DNA of 64,000 nt. Source: Fictibacillus macauensis ZFHKF-1 (lineage in GTDB: Bacteria; Bacillota; Bacilli; Bacillales; Fictibacillaceae). This document shows, in pieces, positions 15,986 through 25,624 of the stretch (position 1 is the first letter of the stretch; each line of letters begins with the position of its first letter). Made by a program: the position numbers and the translations under genes. The notes under the pieces are model-generated. The model searched no databases and was not told the DNA's origin. It was given only the letters and a program-made list of their open reading frames with translations. The stretch is from contig NZ_AKKV01000025.1 in the NCBI RefSeq assembly GCF_000269865.1, positions 62,001 to 126,000 on the forward strand, in the 5' to 3' direction.

Positions 15986-18526
15986 TTAGGCTTCTTGTTC
16001 ATGATACATTTTGTTTTCAAATTCTTCTGCTGTTAGTAGTACGCTTCGCGGCTTGCTTCCCATCGCTTCTGATACGAGCCCACATGCCTCCATCATTTCA
16101 ACGAGACGGGCGGCGCGATTAAATCCAACCCGAAAGCGGCGCTGAATGCTAGAGGATGAAGCCGCACCAACGTCCAATACGTAGTAACATGCTTCTTCAA
16201 ATAAATCATCTTCTGGATCAAATGCCTGACTAGAGTAGGATAGCTCTTCTTTTGTAAACAAATAGCTTGTTGGATATTGTTCTTTTACAAAAGTCGTTAC
16301 GCGTTCAATCTCCTCATCTGATACGAAATTCCCTTGAATGCGTACCGCTTTACTAGAGCCATTTTCCATAAAGAGCATATCGCCTCGACCAAGCAATCGT
16401 TCCGCTCCGCTCATATCAAGAATGGTGCGTGAATCTACCGCCGAAGAGACGGCAAACGCTGCGCGGGTTGGAATATTGGCTTTAATTAAGCCTGTAATGA
16501 CATCCACAGATGGACGCTGAGTAGCAAGCAATAAATGAATGCCACACGCCCGCGCTTTTTGAGCTATACGACAAATGGCTTCCTCAACATCGCCAGGAGA
16601 AACCATCATTAAATCAGCGAGTTCATCAATGACAACGACGATATAGGGCATTTTTTGGTCGTCATGTCTTTCTTCTTTCATCTTCTGATTGTAGCGTTTA
16701 ATATCGCGAACAGCTGTCGCAGCAAAGCGCTCATAACGCCGTTCCATCTCTTCAACGGTCCACTTTAACGCGCTAGTCGCTTCTTTCGGATCTGTGATCA
16801 CCGGTGTAACGAGATGAGGAATTTGATTGTACGGTGCAAGCTCTACCATTTTTGGATCAACAAGCAATAATCGCACCTCTTCGGGAGACGCTTTATACAT
16901 AAGTGAAACGAGAATGGAGTTAATGCAAACACTTTTCCCTGATCCAGTTGCTCCAGCAATCAGTCCGTGCGGCATTTTCTGCAAATCGGTCACGACGGGC
17001 TGACCAGAAAGATCAAGTCCAAGCGCTACCGTTAGTGGTGAATCACTCTGTTGAAATTCGGGACTTTCGAGTATTTCTCGTAAATAAACGGCCTGACTGA
17101 AGCGATTAGGCACTTCAATCCCAATCGTATTTTTACCTGGGATTGGCGCTTCAATACGAATGTCTTTTGCAGACAAACTTAATTTAATATCATCGCTTAA
17201 GTTCGTGATTTTATTGACTTTAACGCCTGGAGCCGGATGCACTTCTAAGCGAGTTACAGAAGGTCCCTTCGTCATATTCACAACTTCAGCATTCACGTTA
17301 AAGTTATCTAACGTCATTTGCAATAAATCTCGTTGTTCTTCCATCCACACACTATCATCTTCTGTTTCAATCGGTGGAGCATGTAAAAAGCTTAGTGTTG
17401 GAAACGACGGGTCATCCCATGAAGATTCTGGTGTCGTTAAGGGTGCACGTGACTCTGTCACAGGTGCGTTGATAACGGGCGGTGCTTCCGTTACAGGTTC
17501 GGGTTCGGGCGAACGCATTTCTGTGACAACACCTTGTTTCTTACTCTCTCGTTTCCGATCGTTTTTTAACATTAACACATTAAATGGTACATAAGTCCCG
17601 CCACGCTTAGGCTGTTGTTGTTGTAGTTTTGGTGCTGGTGGTTCTTCTAACGGCGGTACTTCAGTCACGCGTTCGGCAACGGTTTCGGGTGCTTGTACAC
17701 TAGGTGGATCTACGCTGACAACGTCCTCTTCTTCATGTTCAATGAGCATCAGTTTCGGCCGATCTTGCTCTTCTTCAAGAGATTGTGGGACTTCACGCGC
17801 AATGATGACATCGTCACTCGACACGTCGGGGAGCACTAATGACTCTTGCTGCTCTGTATCTGTTAGTTCTAGTAGCGGAGCCGATCTTGTTTCGTCGTTC
17901 GGTAGCAAAACGGTTGGTTCTGCTACTGGCGGCATCGGTGCTTTTTTTTGCAGTTCAGATGCTTTCCACAACCCTGGATTTAAAATGGTATCGGGCGAGC
18001 GATCACGATAGCCATAAATAGGGGATGGGACTTCGGACGGTTTAAAGTGACTTTTCGGACGACTTTCGTACAATGAACGCGTTGAAGAATCTTGTACAGG
18101 CTGCGTTTGTCTATTCTCATGAGGCATAGGCGTCTCTTGCTGTGAACGGAGTTCTTGACGCTTAGAGAACCCGTACACCGGCGATGGAATTTGTGACGGC
18201 TGAAACGGTCGTTTTTCTACTTTCGGTTCCGGTTTGCTTATCGTTTCATTTTCCACCGTCAACGCTCGCTCTTGAGAAGCCGTTGAACGCCGTTCACTTT
18301 CGTGTCCAATATGCTCATCATCGCCAATGAGGGGAAAACGAAAATTCCCTTCCGGATAGCGACTCACCATTTTTGCTGATGCACTATGCTGGCTACTCTG
18401 AAACCGACCAACGCTACGTTTTGTTTGTGATTTTTCCGTTTCTTTTCTCGGCGTATGTACTTCTTCTTCATCTTCGGAAGGTTCTTCGACAAACATTAAG
18501 TTCATTAATTTCTTTAGCCAACTCAT
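15986..18526 (-). CDS. sftA: DNA translocase SftA
   Basis: Soluble FtsK/SpoIIIE-family motor (846 aa) that in B. subtilis moves trapped DNA away from the division septum. It has no membrane segments: a ~400-residue acidic, Pro-rich linker, then the motor with GLIAGATGSGKSVCINSIL (Walker A), VVVIDELADLMM (Walker B) and TQRPSVDVITG, and a C-terminal winged-helix gamma domain (SSSSIQRRFRVGFNRAARL) that reads SRS/KOPS-like sequences. The frame opens at a TTG 21 bp upstream, but the ATG at 18526 has AAGGTGAT in place. The linker has a repeated short motif, F-x-P-S-x-[IV]-P-S-P-[IV]-Y-G-[FY]. Confidence 0.95.
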   Translation of the reverse strand: MSWLKKLMNLMFVEEPSEDEEEVHTPRKETEKSQTKRSVGRFQSSQHSASAKMVSRYPEGNFRFPLIGDDEHIGHESERRSTASQERALTVENETISKPEPKVEKRPFQPSQIPSPVYGFSKRQELRSQQETPMPHENRQTQPVQDSSTRSLYESRPKSHFKPSEVPSPIYGYRDRSPDTILNPGLWKASELQKKAPMPPVAEPTVLLPNDETRSAPLLELTDTEQQESLVLPDVSSDDVIIAREVPQSLEEEQDRPKLMLIEHEEEDVVSVDPPSVQAPETVAERVTEVPPLEEPPAPKLQQQQPKRGGTYVPFNVLMLKNDRKRESKKQGVVTEMRSPEPEPVTEAPPVINAPVTESRAPLTTPESSWDDPSFPTLSFLHAPPIETEDDSVWMEEQRDLLQMTLDNFNVNAEVVNMTKGPSVTRLEVHPAPGVKVNKITNLSDDIKLSLSAKDIRIEAPIPGKNTIGIEVPNRFSQAVYLREILESPEFQQSDSPLTVALGLDLSGQPVVTDLQKMPHGLIAGATGSGKSVCINSILVSLMYKASPEEVRLLLVDPKMVELAPYNQIPHLVTPVITDPKEATSALKWTVEEMERRYERFAATAVRDIKRYNQKMKEERHDDQKMPYIVVVIDELADLMMVSPGDVEEAICRIAQKARACGIHLLLATQRPSVDVITGLIKANIPTRAAFAVSSAVDSRTILDMSGAERLLGRGDMLFMENGSSKAVRIQGNFVSDEEIERVTTFVKEQYPTSYLFTKEELSYSSQAFDPEDDLFEEACYYVLDVGAASSSSIQRRFRVGFNRAARLVEMMEACGLVSEAMGSKPRSVLLTAEEFENKMYHEQEA

Positions 18527-18707
18527 AGCATCACCTTCTTTTCCCAATTGTTTTATTACTATTATTGTAGCGGAAGTTTGGCTTTTATTTAAGAATAAAT
18601 TCCAACAAATGAAAAAAAGATAAAAACCACTAGCCTATCGTCTAGCGGATCGCTGTTTTCTTCTCAATTTTTTAGATCATCAACAAAAAGGTTGCATCAT
18701 AAAAGTT

Positions 18708-18743
18708 CGGGCTCGCTTCGTCTTTTATGACGGACGCGAGCCC
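18708..18743 (-). terminator. Hairpin after ytpQ
   Basis: Stem GGGCTCGC / GCGAGCCC with a 20-nt loop, 11 bp after the ytpQ stop; the exit side has only a broken T run (GAACTTTTATG). Confidence 0.55.
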
Positions 18744-18753
18744 TGTTGTTTCT

Positions 18754-19551
18754 CTATTCTTCTACTGGCTTGTTTTTTGCAAGAATGAAAATCGGATCCA
18801 ACGTACTATTTTCATAAATAAATGGTAGTGCCGTAACCGGTACGCGACCATTCATGAAAAATTGCATCGCCATTTGTGCTACAATATCATATCCTTGATT
18901 GTTACGAATATCAGCCAAAATAAGCACATCTTGATGAGGAACAGCAACTACCATCGTTCCTTGCATTTGCTTTGCCATTTCATCTAACCAAACCGTATTT
19001 AAAATGCGACTTGCATCGTAACCGTCGTTATGATTTAGAAAATAAAAGATATTTCCAGCTACCTCATCCTTTTTAAGAGAAGTCGTTAACGAACGGGCGT
19101 TAAACAGCGCAATTTCCTTCACTTGTTCTCTTTTTAAACCGTATTCCTGCATGAGTTTTTCTGTTAACAAACGATACGTTTTACCGAGATCAACAGCATA
19201 ATAAATCGCCGTCTCCGCTGTATGCTCATCATAAATGAGCGGTTCATGTTCAGGTGTTTCTTTTGGAAATGACGTCGAACGAATGACGGGAAAAATTACT
19301 TTTTCGATAGCGCTCGTAACGGTTTTCGTCGCCGCAGTGAGCGCTTCCTCTACATGATAGACAAGCTCATCAATAAGCGCTTCTTTCTTTTGATCCCATT
19401 GCGCAGACAAGCCTGCTAACGATAAGGTAATCCCCTTTTTCGTTGTCACATCCTCGACACGAAACTCTTCTGTTTCCCGATCATAGGCCGTCGTCCATTG
19501 CGGACGTTGCAATCTCGCTTCTAGTTGTTTCTTTAATTTTAGTGATGTCAC
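18754..19551 (-). CDS. ytpQ: YtpQ, DUF1444 protein
   Basis: 265-aa cytoplasmic protein of the DUF1444 family, conserved in Bacillales next to sftA and ytpP. Features: a long N-terminal helical region, the stretch AIYYAVDLGKTYRLLTEKLM, and a C-terminal half with MVVAVPHQDVLILADIRN. No catalytic motif or membrane segment can be seen, and the function is unknown. It is followed by a hairpin and then sftA. Confidence 0.85.
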   Translation of the reverse strand: MTSLKLKKQLEARLQRPQWTTAYDRETEEFRVEDVTTKKGITLSLAGLSAQWDQKKEALIDELVYHVEEALTAATKTVTSAIEKVIFPVIRSTSFPKETPEHEPLIYDEHTAETAIYYAVDLGKTYRLLTEKLMQEYGLKREQVKEIALFNARSLTTSLKKDEVAGNIFYFLNHNDGYDASRILNTVWLDEMAKQMQGTMVVAVPHQDVLILADIRNNQGYDIVAQMAMQFFMNGRVPVTALPFIYENSTLDPIFILAKNKPVEE

Positions 19552-19581
19552 GATCGTTCCCTCCTCTTCTTTCTAGATATG

Positions 19582-19607
19582 AAAAAAACCTCCTAAAGCG
19601 GAGGTTT
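19582..19607 (-). terminator. Terminator of queF
   Basis: AAACCTCC / GGAGGTTT stem with T6 on the minus-strand exit side, 11 bp after the queF stop. Confidence 0.88.
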
Positions 19608-19617
19608 AAGGCGCAGA

Positions 19618-20034
19618 TTAGTCTCGATTGTATTCGGCTACTACTTCTGTTCCAAGACCACCGCGTGCATTCCATGTAGCGGTAATTTTCATATGTTTTG
19701 GCTTAAGTAGCTGAACAAGATCGTCTAACATACGATTCGTTGCATGCTCTTGATAAATTCCAACGTTGCGGTAAGACGTTAAGTAATACTTTAGCGACTT
19801 CATTTCAACTAGCTCTTCACTTGGAATATAGCTAATAATAATGTCCGCGAAGTCTGGCAATCCTGACCATGGACAAACAGATGTAAATTCTGTCGTTGGA
19901 ATCGTAACAAGTGTATCTTTTCCTACATATTCATATGGAATTGTTTCAAGAATATCTACAAGAATAACACTTTCATCTTCTATATCAAATCGAATACCTT
20001 CATACTTCTGATGGTTAACTTCTACTTTTGCCAT
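19618..20034 (-). CDS. queF: PreQ1 synthase-type reductase QueF, short form
   Basis: NADPH-dependent reduction of 7-cyano-7-deazaguanine (preQ0) to preQ1, the last pre-tRNA step of queuosine synthesis. T-fold family signatures: EFTSVCPWSGLPDFA (thioimide Cys and the Asp seven residues later) and the QueF box ELVEMKSLKYYL, then SYRNVGIYQEHATN with the substrate-binding Glu. At 138 aa it is ~27 residues shorter than B. subtilis QueF and diverges at SVCPWSG (SLCPKTG there) and RNVGIYQEH (RNHGDFHED there). It is apart from queDEC, has its own promoter region and ends in a terminator. Confidence 0.85.
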   Translation of the reverse strand: MAKVEVNHQKYEGIRFDIEDESVILVDILETIPYEYVGKDTLVTIPTTEFTSVCPWSGLPDFADIIISYIPSEELVEMKSLKYYLTSYRNVGIYQEHATNRMLDDLVQLLKPKHMKITATWNARGGLGTEVVAEYNRD

Positions 20035-20065
20035 AACTCTTGTAACGCCCTTTCTTTATTCGCTT

Positions 20066-20082
20066 TATAGTTACAAACTATA
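20066..20082. promoter_or_regulatory. 17-bp inverted repeat upstream of queF
   Basis: TATAGTTACAAACTATA is a perfect 7-3-7 palindrome in the 75-bp gap between ytpP and queF, at the place expected for the queF promoter. It may be a regulator site overlapping the -10. No preQ1 aptamer is seen here. Confidence 0.45.
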
Positions 20083-20109
20083 GTACATTTTATCATATTT
20101 TCTAGCGTT

Positions 20110-20433
20110 CTAGGCGTTAAACGATAAATTATTTAGAAAAGCTGTAATTTGTTCTTTTGTTTTACGTTGTTTATCAACATAGCGATCTATTTCTTCGCCG
20201 TTATGAAAAACAACAAAGCTTGGAATGCCAAAAATGTCTAGCTCTTGACATAGCTCAATATGCTGATCGCGATCTACATATAGAAATTGATACTGAGTAA
20301 ATGCTTCTTCTATTTCTGGCAAAATAGGTTTAATAACTACACAATCTGGACACCAATCGGCTGAGAATACAACAACCGACGTTCCCGTGCTAATTGCCGT
20401 CTTAAATTCTTCATGACTTTGAATCATTTTCAT
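20110..20433 (-). CDS. ytpP: Thioredoxin-like protein YtpP
   Basis: 107-aa thioredoxin-fold protein with the active site SADWCPDCVVIKP (CPDC instead of CGPC) and the cis-Pro loop GIPSFVVF. CPDC is typical of the YtpP branch. The electron donor and substrate are not established. The frame is open 45 bp further upstream, but AGGAGAG is placed for the ATG at 20433 and that start gives the usual family length. Divergent from the chemoreceptor gene. Confidence 0.9.
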   Translation of the reverse strand: MKMIQSHEEFKTAISTGTSVVVFSADWCPDCVVIKPILPEIEEAFTQYQFLYVDRDQHIELCQELDIFGIPSFVVFHNGEEIDRYVDKQRKTKEQITAFLNNLSFNA

Positions 20434-20515
20434 CGTAACATCTCTCCTAAGTTCACATTCTTTCTTACAAAATAACAAACTTTATCTGAACAATCCAGTC
20501 ATCTGCGCTTCTTCA

Positions 20516-20542
20516 TCAACATTATACCCAAGAATCCGATAA
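20516..20542 (+). promoter_or_regulatory. Possible sigma-D promoter of the chemoreceptor gene
   Basis: TCAA, 15 bp, TCCGATAA compares with the sigma-D consensus TAAA-N15-GCCGATAT (3 of 4 and 6 of 8). Chemoreceptor genes in Bacillus commonly use sigma-D. It lies 24 bp upstream of the ATG. Confidence 0.45.
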
Positions 20543-20566
20543 TAGTAGTAAAGGGGGCTTTTGTTC

Positions 20567-22513
20567 ATGACAATTAAACAAAAAATTAAAATGCTCATGA
20601 TCGTAAGCGTGAGTTCATTATTACTAATGATGCTTTTTTCAGCTTACTATAGTTGGTCTAGCATTTCCGTACAAAAAGAAACCGCACACTTGCAACAATC
20701 GAACGAAGTAATGAAGGACTTTGATAACCGTTTTGCCGTCATTCGAGCAGGTGAGCAAAAATATTTACGTTCACCTTCTGCTAAGGAAGGGGAGGACATT
20801 TCTGCTAAAACAAGCAAGCTGCTTAACGATGTCGAACAGGTGGCAAAGAAAAGTGAGGCAACAACGGCTACATATTATAAAAAAATCGCTGAAAATATTA
20901 AAGACTATGGCGATCGTTTTGCTACGACGAGCAACATGGCTACCCAAATTGATTACTTACAACGAAAGATGATGAGCGTCTCTACTACAATTGAAAAACA
21001 ACTAGCAAAGCGCTCCAATGAACAAGATTATCTTCGGTTTTTGCGCATGACTCGGAGTGAATATTCCTTTTATTTAGATCCAAATGACGATACAAAAAAA
21101 CAATTATTACAGTACAGTAAAGCGCTCTTGAAAGATTTGCGTCAGTCCGTGAAAACCGCTAAAGAAAAATACGACCTAGAAAGCGCCCTTTTTTCCTACG
21201 ATTCTTATGTCGGATCGATTTATGATACGAATCAGCAAATTGAACAAATGGTAGAGAACTTCGAGAACGCTTCTACTTCGATCCATGAAGCGATAAAAAA
21301 AATCGAAGGAAAAAGCAAACAGCAACAACAAGAGCAAAACGAAAAGCAAGAGCACATGAACACGCTGTTACGTTATTTAATGATTATTATTTTCCTAGTC
21401 GCCACTTCGGCTGCCATTACGGTCGGCTTTTACATGCTTCGTTCCATTCGTCGTTCGATTTCTTCGTTAAAAGAAGGAGCGATAAAAATCGGCAGCGGCT
21501 CGCTACAACATCGCGTCCTACCGATTGGCAACGATGAGATGAGTGAGCTAGCCTTTGCATTTAATACGATGGCTGAAAAGATGGAGCATAGCATTCGTGA
21601 AGTATCACTTGCCTCTGAACAACTTAGCAGCTCTTCTTACGACCTACTTAGCTTTTCTGAACAAACGGCTGCACAAACGGAAGATACAGCTGTTGCGATG
21701 CAAGATGTTGCGCACGGAGCGCAAACACAAGCCCTACATCTTCAAGAGAGCACACGCCTTCTAGAAGAGATGACCGCCGCCATTGATCATGCTACAGAAG
21801 CCTCTCAACGTATGGCCCATGAATCAGTAGAGGCACAAGATGCGGGCCAAGCAGGCCTTCATACGGTCACCTATTTAAAAGAGCATTCAGAGCGCTTTAC
21901 ATCGCTTTCTGTAGCGCTTATTGGACAAATTAATCATATTAGTGAGCGCACGAATGAAATACATAGCATCGTTCATTCCATACAAGAAATCGCGCGAAGC
22001 ACCGATCTTCTCGCCTTAAACGCCGCCATTGAATCCGCACGTGCAGGAGAAGCAGGCCGCGGATTCTCAGTTGTTGCAAGCGAAGTCCGAAAGCTAGCTG
22101 AGCGCTCTAAAAACGAAGCGAAGCGCATTCAAAAATTAATTGCCTCCATTAGTACACAAATGAAGGAACTTACAACGGAAACGGTTCAGTTTGAAAAACA
22201 GAGCATCGATCAAAACCATTCGGTAGAAATGACTGAGCTTGTTTTTCAAACGGTTTCAAACTGCATATCGTCCATTCATGAACGCAATCAAATCGTTCAG
22301 CAAGCGATGAACAATGCGCAGCAAGCCAATCATACACTCGCTCATAACTTGCTTGAAGTAAGCGCCATTGCCCAGCAATCAGCGGCAAGTAGTGAACAAG
22401 TCAATGCTTCAAGTCAAAAGCAAAAAAACGATGTTCAACACATGAATGAAGCGGCTCATAATCTCCAATCTCTCGCAACCGTTTTACGAAACGAAGTGAA
22501 CACCTATGAATAA
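20567..22513 (+). CDS. Methyl-accepting chemotaxis protein
   Basis: Transmembrane chemoreceptor (648 aa). Membrane helix 1 at about residues 11-30, an extracellular helical-bundle sensor domain of about 240 residues (ligand unknown), membrane helix 2 at about 270-295, a HAMP domain ([18 protein letters not shown]...), and a cytoplasmic coiled-coil signalling domain with the hairpin tip [20 protein letters not shown] that contacts CheA/CheW. The sensor lacks Cache or PAS motifs I can see. Start ATG 20567 is preferred over a TTG six bases earlier because AAGGGGG is at the right distance. Single gene. Confidence 0.93.
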   Translation: MTIKQKIKMLMIVSVSSLLLMMLFSAYYSWSSISVQKETAHLQQSNEVMKDFDNRFAVIRAGEQKYLRSPSAKEGEDISAKTSKLLNDVEQVAKKSEATTATYYKKIAENIKDYGDRFATTSNMATQIDYLQRKMMSVSTTIEKQLAKRSNEQDYLRFLRMTRSEYSFYLDPNDDTKKQLLQYSKALLKDLRQSVKTAKEKYDLESALFSYDSYVGSIYDTNQQIEQMVENFENASTSIHEAIKKIEGKSKQQQQEQNEKQEHMNTLLRYLMIIIFLVATSAAITVGFYMLRSIRRSISSLKEGAIKIGSGSLQHRVLPIGNDEMSELAFAFNTMAEKMEHSIREVSLASEQLSSSSYDLLSFSEQTAAQTEDTAVAMQDVAHGAQTQALHLQESTRLLEEMTAAIDHATEASQRMAHESVEAQDAGQAGLHTVTYLKEHSERFTSLSVALIGQINHISERTNEIHSIVHSIQEIARSTDLLALNAAIESARAGEAGRGFSVVASEVRKLAERSKNEAKRIQKLIASISTQMKELTTETVQFEKQSIDQNHSVEMTELVFQTVSNCISSIHERNQIVQQAMNNAQQANHTLAHNLLEVSAIAQQSAASSEQVNASSQKQKNDVQHMNEAAHNLQSLATVLRNEVNTYE

Positions 22514-22517
22514 TCGC

Positions 22518-22549
22518 AAAAAACCGGAGCACTCGCTCCGGTTTTTTTG
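22518..22549 (+). terminator. Terminator of the chemoreceptor gene
   Basis: AAACCGGAGC-ACTC-GCTCCGGTTTTTTT; also faces the convergent gene and could serve both strands. Confidence 0.88.
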
Positions 22550-22550
22550 C

Positions 22551-23048
22551 TTATTTTGCGTGATATAGAAATTGTCCCCATAACATTTTTACGATATGTG
22601 TAAACATTTCATCACGATGGATGACTCCATTGGTGAACACACCAATCGCACCCTCTTTTTTTGAAATGCCTTGCGCTTTAGTGAAGCGATCCATCACTGG
22701 ACCAAGCTCTTCTCCGTTAAAAAGGGCAGCCGCTACCTCTTTTGGTAACGGCAGTTTCGCACCACTTGCCACGAACACAGCTCCTTCTTTTGTTGCAAGA
22801 GCTCCCCAGTTACATAAATACAATCCATCTTGCATCTCGACAACGCCACCTTCAAGACCAATGCCGATTTCAGCGCCTTGCGTAACCGCCGCCTTTGCAC
22901 GATTTTCTGCACCTTGTTTCGTTTCTTCGTCTGAAAATGGCTGAGCTGCAACGCCTGATGCTACCTCTACACCTGTAACAGGGTACGGCATACACTGTTC
23001 TACAGCGCGGATTTTCGCCGGATTGCTAGAACCAACGACAATCTTCAT
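22551..23048 (-). CDS. DUF84 family (YjjX-type) inosine/xanthosine triphosphatase
   Basis: 165-aa member of the DUF84/YjjX family, which hydrolyses non-canonical ITP/XTP and cleans the nucleotide pool. It begins MKIVVGSSNPAKIRAVE (nucleotide-binding SSNPAK loop), with GAENRAKAA, GIGLEGGV and DRFTKAQG as conserved blocks. Start ATG at 23048, only 2 bp after the ytoP stop, so it is probably co-transcribed with ytoP. Confidence 0.85.
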   Translation of the reverse strand: MKIVVGSSNPAKIRAVEQCMPYPVTGVEVASGVAAQPFSDEETKQGAENRAKAAVTQGAEIGIGLEGGVVEMQDGLYLCNWGALATKEGAVFVASGAKLPLPKEVAAALFNGEELGPVMDRFTKAQGISKKEGAIGVFTNGVIHRDEMFTHIVKMLWGQFLYHAK

Positions 23049-23049
23049 G

Positions 23050-24114
23050 TTAGTCCTCTAAAATGGATGCTAGCGTAGAAGCATCGGTCGTTTTAACAAG
23101 TTTCACAAGCAACTCTTTAGCCGCAGCATAGTCATCAATGTGAATAATCGATCCATGCGTATGAATGTAACGTGAGCAAATACCAATGACAGCGGAAGGT
23201 ACACCGTTTCCTGTTAAATGAACACTTCCAGCATCTGTTCCACCTGGAGAAATGAAATATTGATACGGAATACGATGAGTTTCGGCTGTATCTAAAATAA
23301 ACTCTCGTAATCCTTTATGCGTTACCATCGTACGGTCCAATATGCGCAACAACGTCCCTTTACCGAGATGACCGAATTCATTAGGATTCCCTGTCATATC
23401 ATTGGCAGGACTTGCATCTAATGCATAAAAAATATCAGGCGCAATCATATTGGCTGCTGTTTTCGCACCACGTAAACCCACTTCTTCTTGAACAGTAGCA
23501 CCTGCATAAAGGGTACTTGAAAGCTTCGTATCTTTTAATTCTTTTAGCAATTCAATGGCCAAGCCCACGCCATAACGATTATCCCATGCTTTTGCTAAGA
23601 TCTTCTTAGGATTAGCTAATGGCGTAAACGGACAAATCGGTACAATTTGCTGTCCCGGTCGAATGCCAATGGCTAAAGCATCCTCACGGTCATCAGCACC
23701 AATATCAATATACATATTTTTAAGATCCATCGGCTTTGCCTTTTGACTGTCTTGAAGCAAATGTGGCGGAATCGAACCAATCACACCTGTTACTGGTCCT
23801 TTGTCTGTAATGACTTGAACCCGTTGGGCGAGTAAGACTTGACTCCACCAACCACCTAATGTTTCAAAGTGTAGCAAGCCTGTTGCTGTAATTTTCGATA
23901 CCATAAAGCCTACTTCGTCCATATGACCGGCTACCATAATCTTTGGACCTTCTCCGTGCTTTACGCCGAACACGCTACCGAGGCGGTCCGTAATGATTTC
24001 ATCTGAATAAGGTTGAATTTCTTTTTTTACAAATTTACGAACCTCATGTTCAAATCCAGGTGCACCAGGAAGCTCGGTTAGCGTTTTAAATAACTGTAAC
24101 GTTTCTTTATTCAA
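23050..24114 (-). CDS. ytoP: M42 family glutamyl aminopeptidase YtoP
   Basis: Cobalt/zinc M42 aminopeptidase (354 aa) of the TET/FrvX type. Metal-site blocks: [12 protein letters not shown] (His), [15 protein letters not shown] (bridging Asp), [11 protein letters not shown] (Glu pair), [10 protein letters not shown] (Asp) and a late [13 protein letters not shown] (His). An ORF start at 24192 exists but lacks a ribosome site; TTG at 24114 is preceded by GAGAGGAG at 8 bp and gives the B. subtilis length, so it is selected. Followed at 2 bp by the DUF84 gene. Confidence 0.92.
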   Translation of the reverse strand: MNKETLQLFKTLTELPGAPGFEHEVRKFVKKEIQPYSDEIITDRLGSVFGVKHGEGPKIMVAGHMDEVGFMVSKITATGLLHFETLGGWWSQVLLAQRVQVITDKGPVTGVIGSIPPHLLQDSQKAKPMDLKNMYIDIGADDREDALAIGIRPGQQIVPICPFTPLANPKKILAKAWDNRYGVGLAIELLKELKDTKLSSTLYAGATVQEEVGLRGAKTAANMIAPDIFYALDASPANDMTGNPNEFGHLGKGTLLRILDRTMVTHKGLREFILDTAETHRIPYQYFISPGGTDAGSVHLTGNGVPSAVIGICSRYIHTHGSIIHIDDYAAAKELLVKLVKTTDASTLASILED

Positions 24115-24212
24115 TATGCTTACTCCTCTCACTGACTTTGCGTATGTACATCCATATTGTAACGCTGGCAGTGAAAGAATGCCAACGAACAATCTAGATG
24201 ATCTTACCTGTC

Positions 24213-24890
24213 TTAACGGCTTGCGTAAGCAATGGGATCGCGCCCACCCGCCTCTTCAAAGCCTTTTAAGCGCAGTAAACAGCTGTCACACGTCCCACAT
24301 GCTTCTTCTTCGCCATTGTAGCAAGAGGTCGTCAGTTCATAGGGTACGCCTAGTGCTAATCCTTCTTCAATCGTTTCTTTTTTTGTTAAATGCATAAGCG
24401 GAGCAACAATGGAAATACGCTCTCCTGTTGTGCCAGCTTTTGTTGCTAAATTGATGGTTTCATCCATGCTTTGAATAAATTCAGGGCGACAATCTGGGTA
24501 GCCGCTATAATCAACGGCGGACACACCGATAAACACCGCTTGTGCGCCAATAACTTCAGCATACGCACTTGCAAGCGATAAGAAAATCATATTGCGAGCC
24601 GGAACGTACGTTGCAGGAATCTCCTCTTTGTCGTCTTGCTCGCTTGGAACAGCAATCGAAGAATCCGTTAACGCACTGCCTCCGATTTGATTCAAAAAAG
24701 CAATGTCGACAATACGATGCTCGCTTACCTGATAGTGAGCAGCCACTTTCTTCGCTTGCTCCACTTCGCGATTATGTTTTTGACCATAATGAAACGTTAA
24801 TGGATAAAGCGCATAGCCTTGTTCCGCAGCAATTCCCATACACGTTGTACTATCTAATCCACCACTTAATACGATGACAGCTTTTTTCAT
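24213..24890 (-). CDS. queC: 7-cyano-7-deazaguanine synthase
   Basis: ATP-dependent conversion of 7-carboxy-7-deazaguanine to preQ0 with ammonia (225 aa). PP-loop [13 protein letters not shown] at residues 7-19, the family block [17 protein letters not shown], and a Zn site formed by [15 protein letters not shown] near 185-205. Third gene of queDEC, 2 bp after queE, under the preQ1 riboswitch. Product feeds QueF, encoded 4 kb away. Confidence 0.96.
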   Translation of the reverse strand: MKKAVIVLSGGLDSTTCMGIAAEQGYALYPLTFHYGQKHNREVEQAKKVAAHYQVSEHRIVDIAFLNQIGGSALTDSSIAVPSEQDDKEEIPATYVPARNMIFLSLASAYAEVIGAQAVFIGVSAVDYSGYPDCRPEFIQSMDETINLATKAGTTGERISIVAPLMHLTKKETIEEGLALGVPYELTTSCYNGEEEACGTCDSCLLRLKGFEEAGGRDPIAYASR

Positions 24891-24892
24891 CG

Positions 24893-25624
24893 TTATACCC
24901 CTCTCTTATTTGGATCCCAAATGATTTTATGCAATTGAATATTGACACGAATGTCGGCTCGTTTTTCAGCTAATACTTTTTCCACAAGCGTTGCTGGTGG
25001 CATCGTTTCCCATACTGGACTGAATAACACTTGACCTGCCTCGTGGTGACAATCAACGACTTCACAAGCAAGCTTGAAGTCCTCATCACTGCCAATCACA
25101 AATTTAATCTCATCTTGTGCGCGCAACGAAAGAAAGTTATCTGTAATCATACGATTCATCTCACCAGATGCTGGCAGTTTATAATCCATGACAAACCGCG
25201 CTTTTTGTTTGATCATCTCATCTTCATTTCGCAGTTGCTCAAATGGGGCCAGCGCAATGGCACCGTTCGTTTCAATATGAATATCTTCAATATGTTCGAG
25301 ATCAGCCATCGCTTTTAATAAAGCCGCTGATTTTTCTCTATGAATTAAAGGCTCCCCTCCTGTAAAGCAAATGCGTTTAGAGGAAAACTGTTGAATAGTC
25401 TCAATAATTTCAGCAATGGTCGCGTGAAATTCAGGTTTAGCAGGTGCATAGCTATAGGGCGTATCGCACCATGTACAGCGAAGATTACAATGAAATACGC
25501 GAACAAAAACGGTCGGAAACCCCGCTCCTGTTCCTTCTCCTTCAATGGTTTCAAAAATTTCAACCATTGGCACTTCCCATTGCATATAGCGCTCAGGTTC
25601 TGGGAGATTAAAGCGAGCGGTCAT
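24893..25624 (-). CDS. queE: 7-carboxy-7-deazaguanine synthase
   Basis: Radical SAM enzyme (243 aa) that contracts 6-carboxytetrahydropterin to 7-carboxy-7-deazaguanine. The 4Fe-4S motif is CNLRCTWCDTP (CX3CX2C) near residue 47, preceded by FETIEGEGTGAGFPTVFVR and followed by CFTGGEPLI (SAM-binding GGE). Its first 17 bp overlap the 3' end of queD, and it lies 2 bp ahead of queC. Confidence 0.96.
   Translation of the reverse strand: MTARFNLPEPERYMQWEVPMVEIFETIEGEGTGAGFPTVFVRVFHCNLRCTWCDTPYSYAPAKPEFHATIAEIIETIQQFSSKRICFTGGEPLIHREKSAALLKAMADLEHIEDIHIETNGAIALAPFEQLRNEDEMIKQKARFVMDYKLPASGEMNRMITDNFLSLRAQDEIKFVIGSDEDFKLACEVVDCHHEAGQVLFSPVWETMPPATLVEKVLAEKRADIRVNIQLHKIIWDPNKRGV

Noticed and set aside
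17160-17594. 144-aa plus-strand frame inside sftA
   Set aside because: Antisense shadow of the low-complexity SftA linker; no ribosome site or family match.
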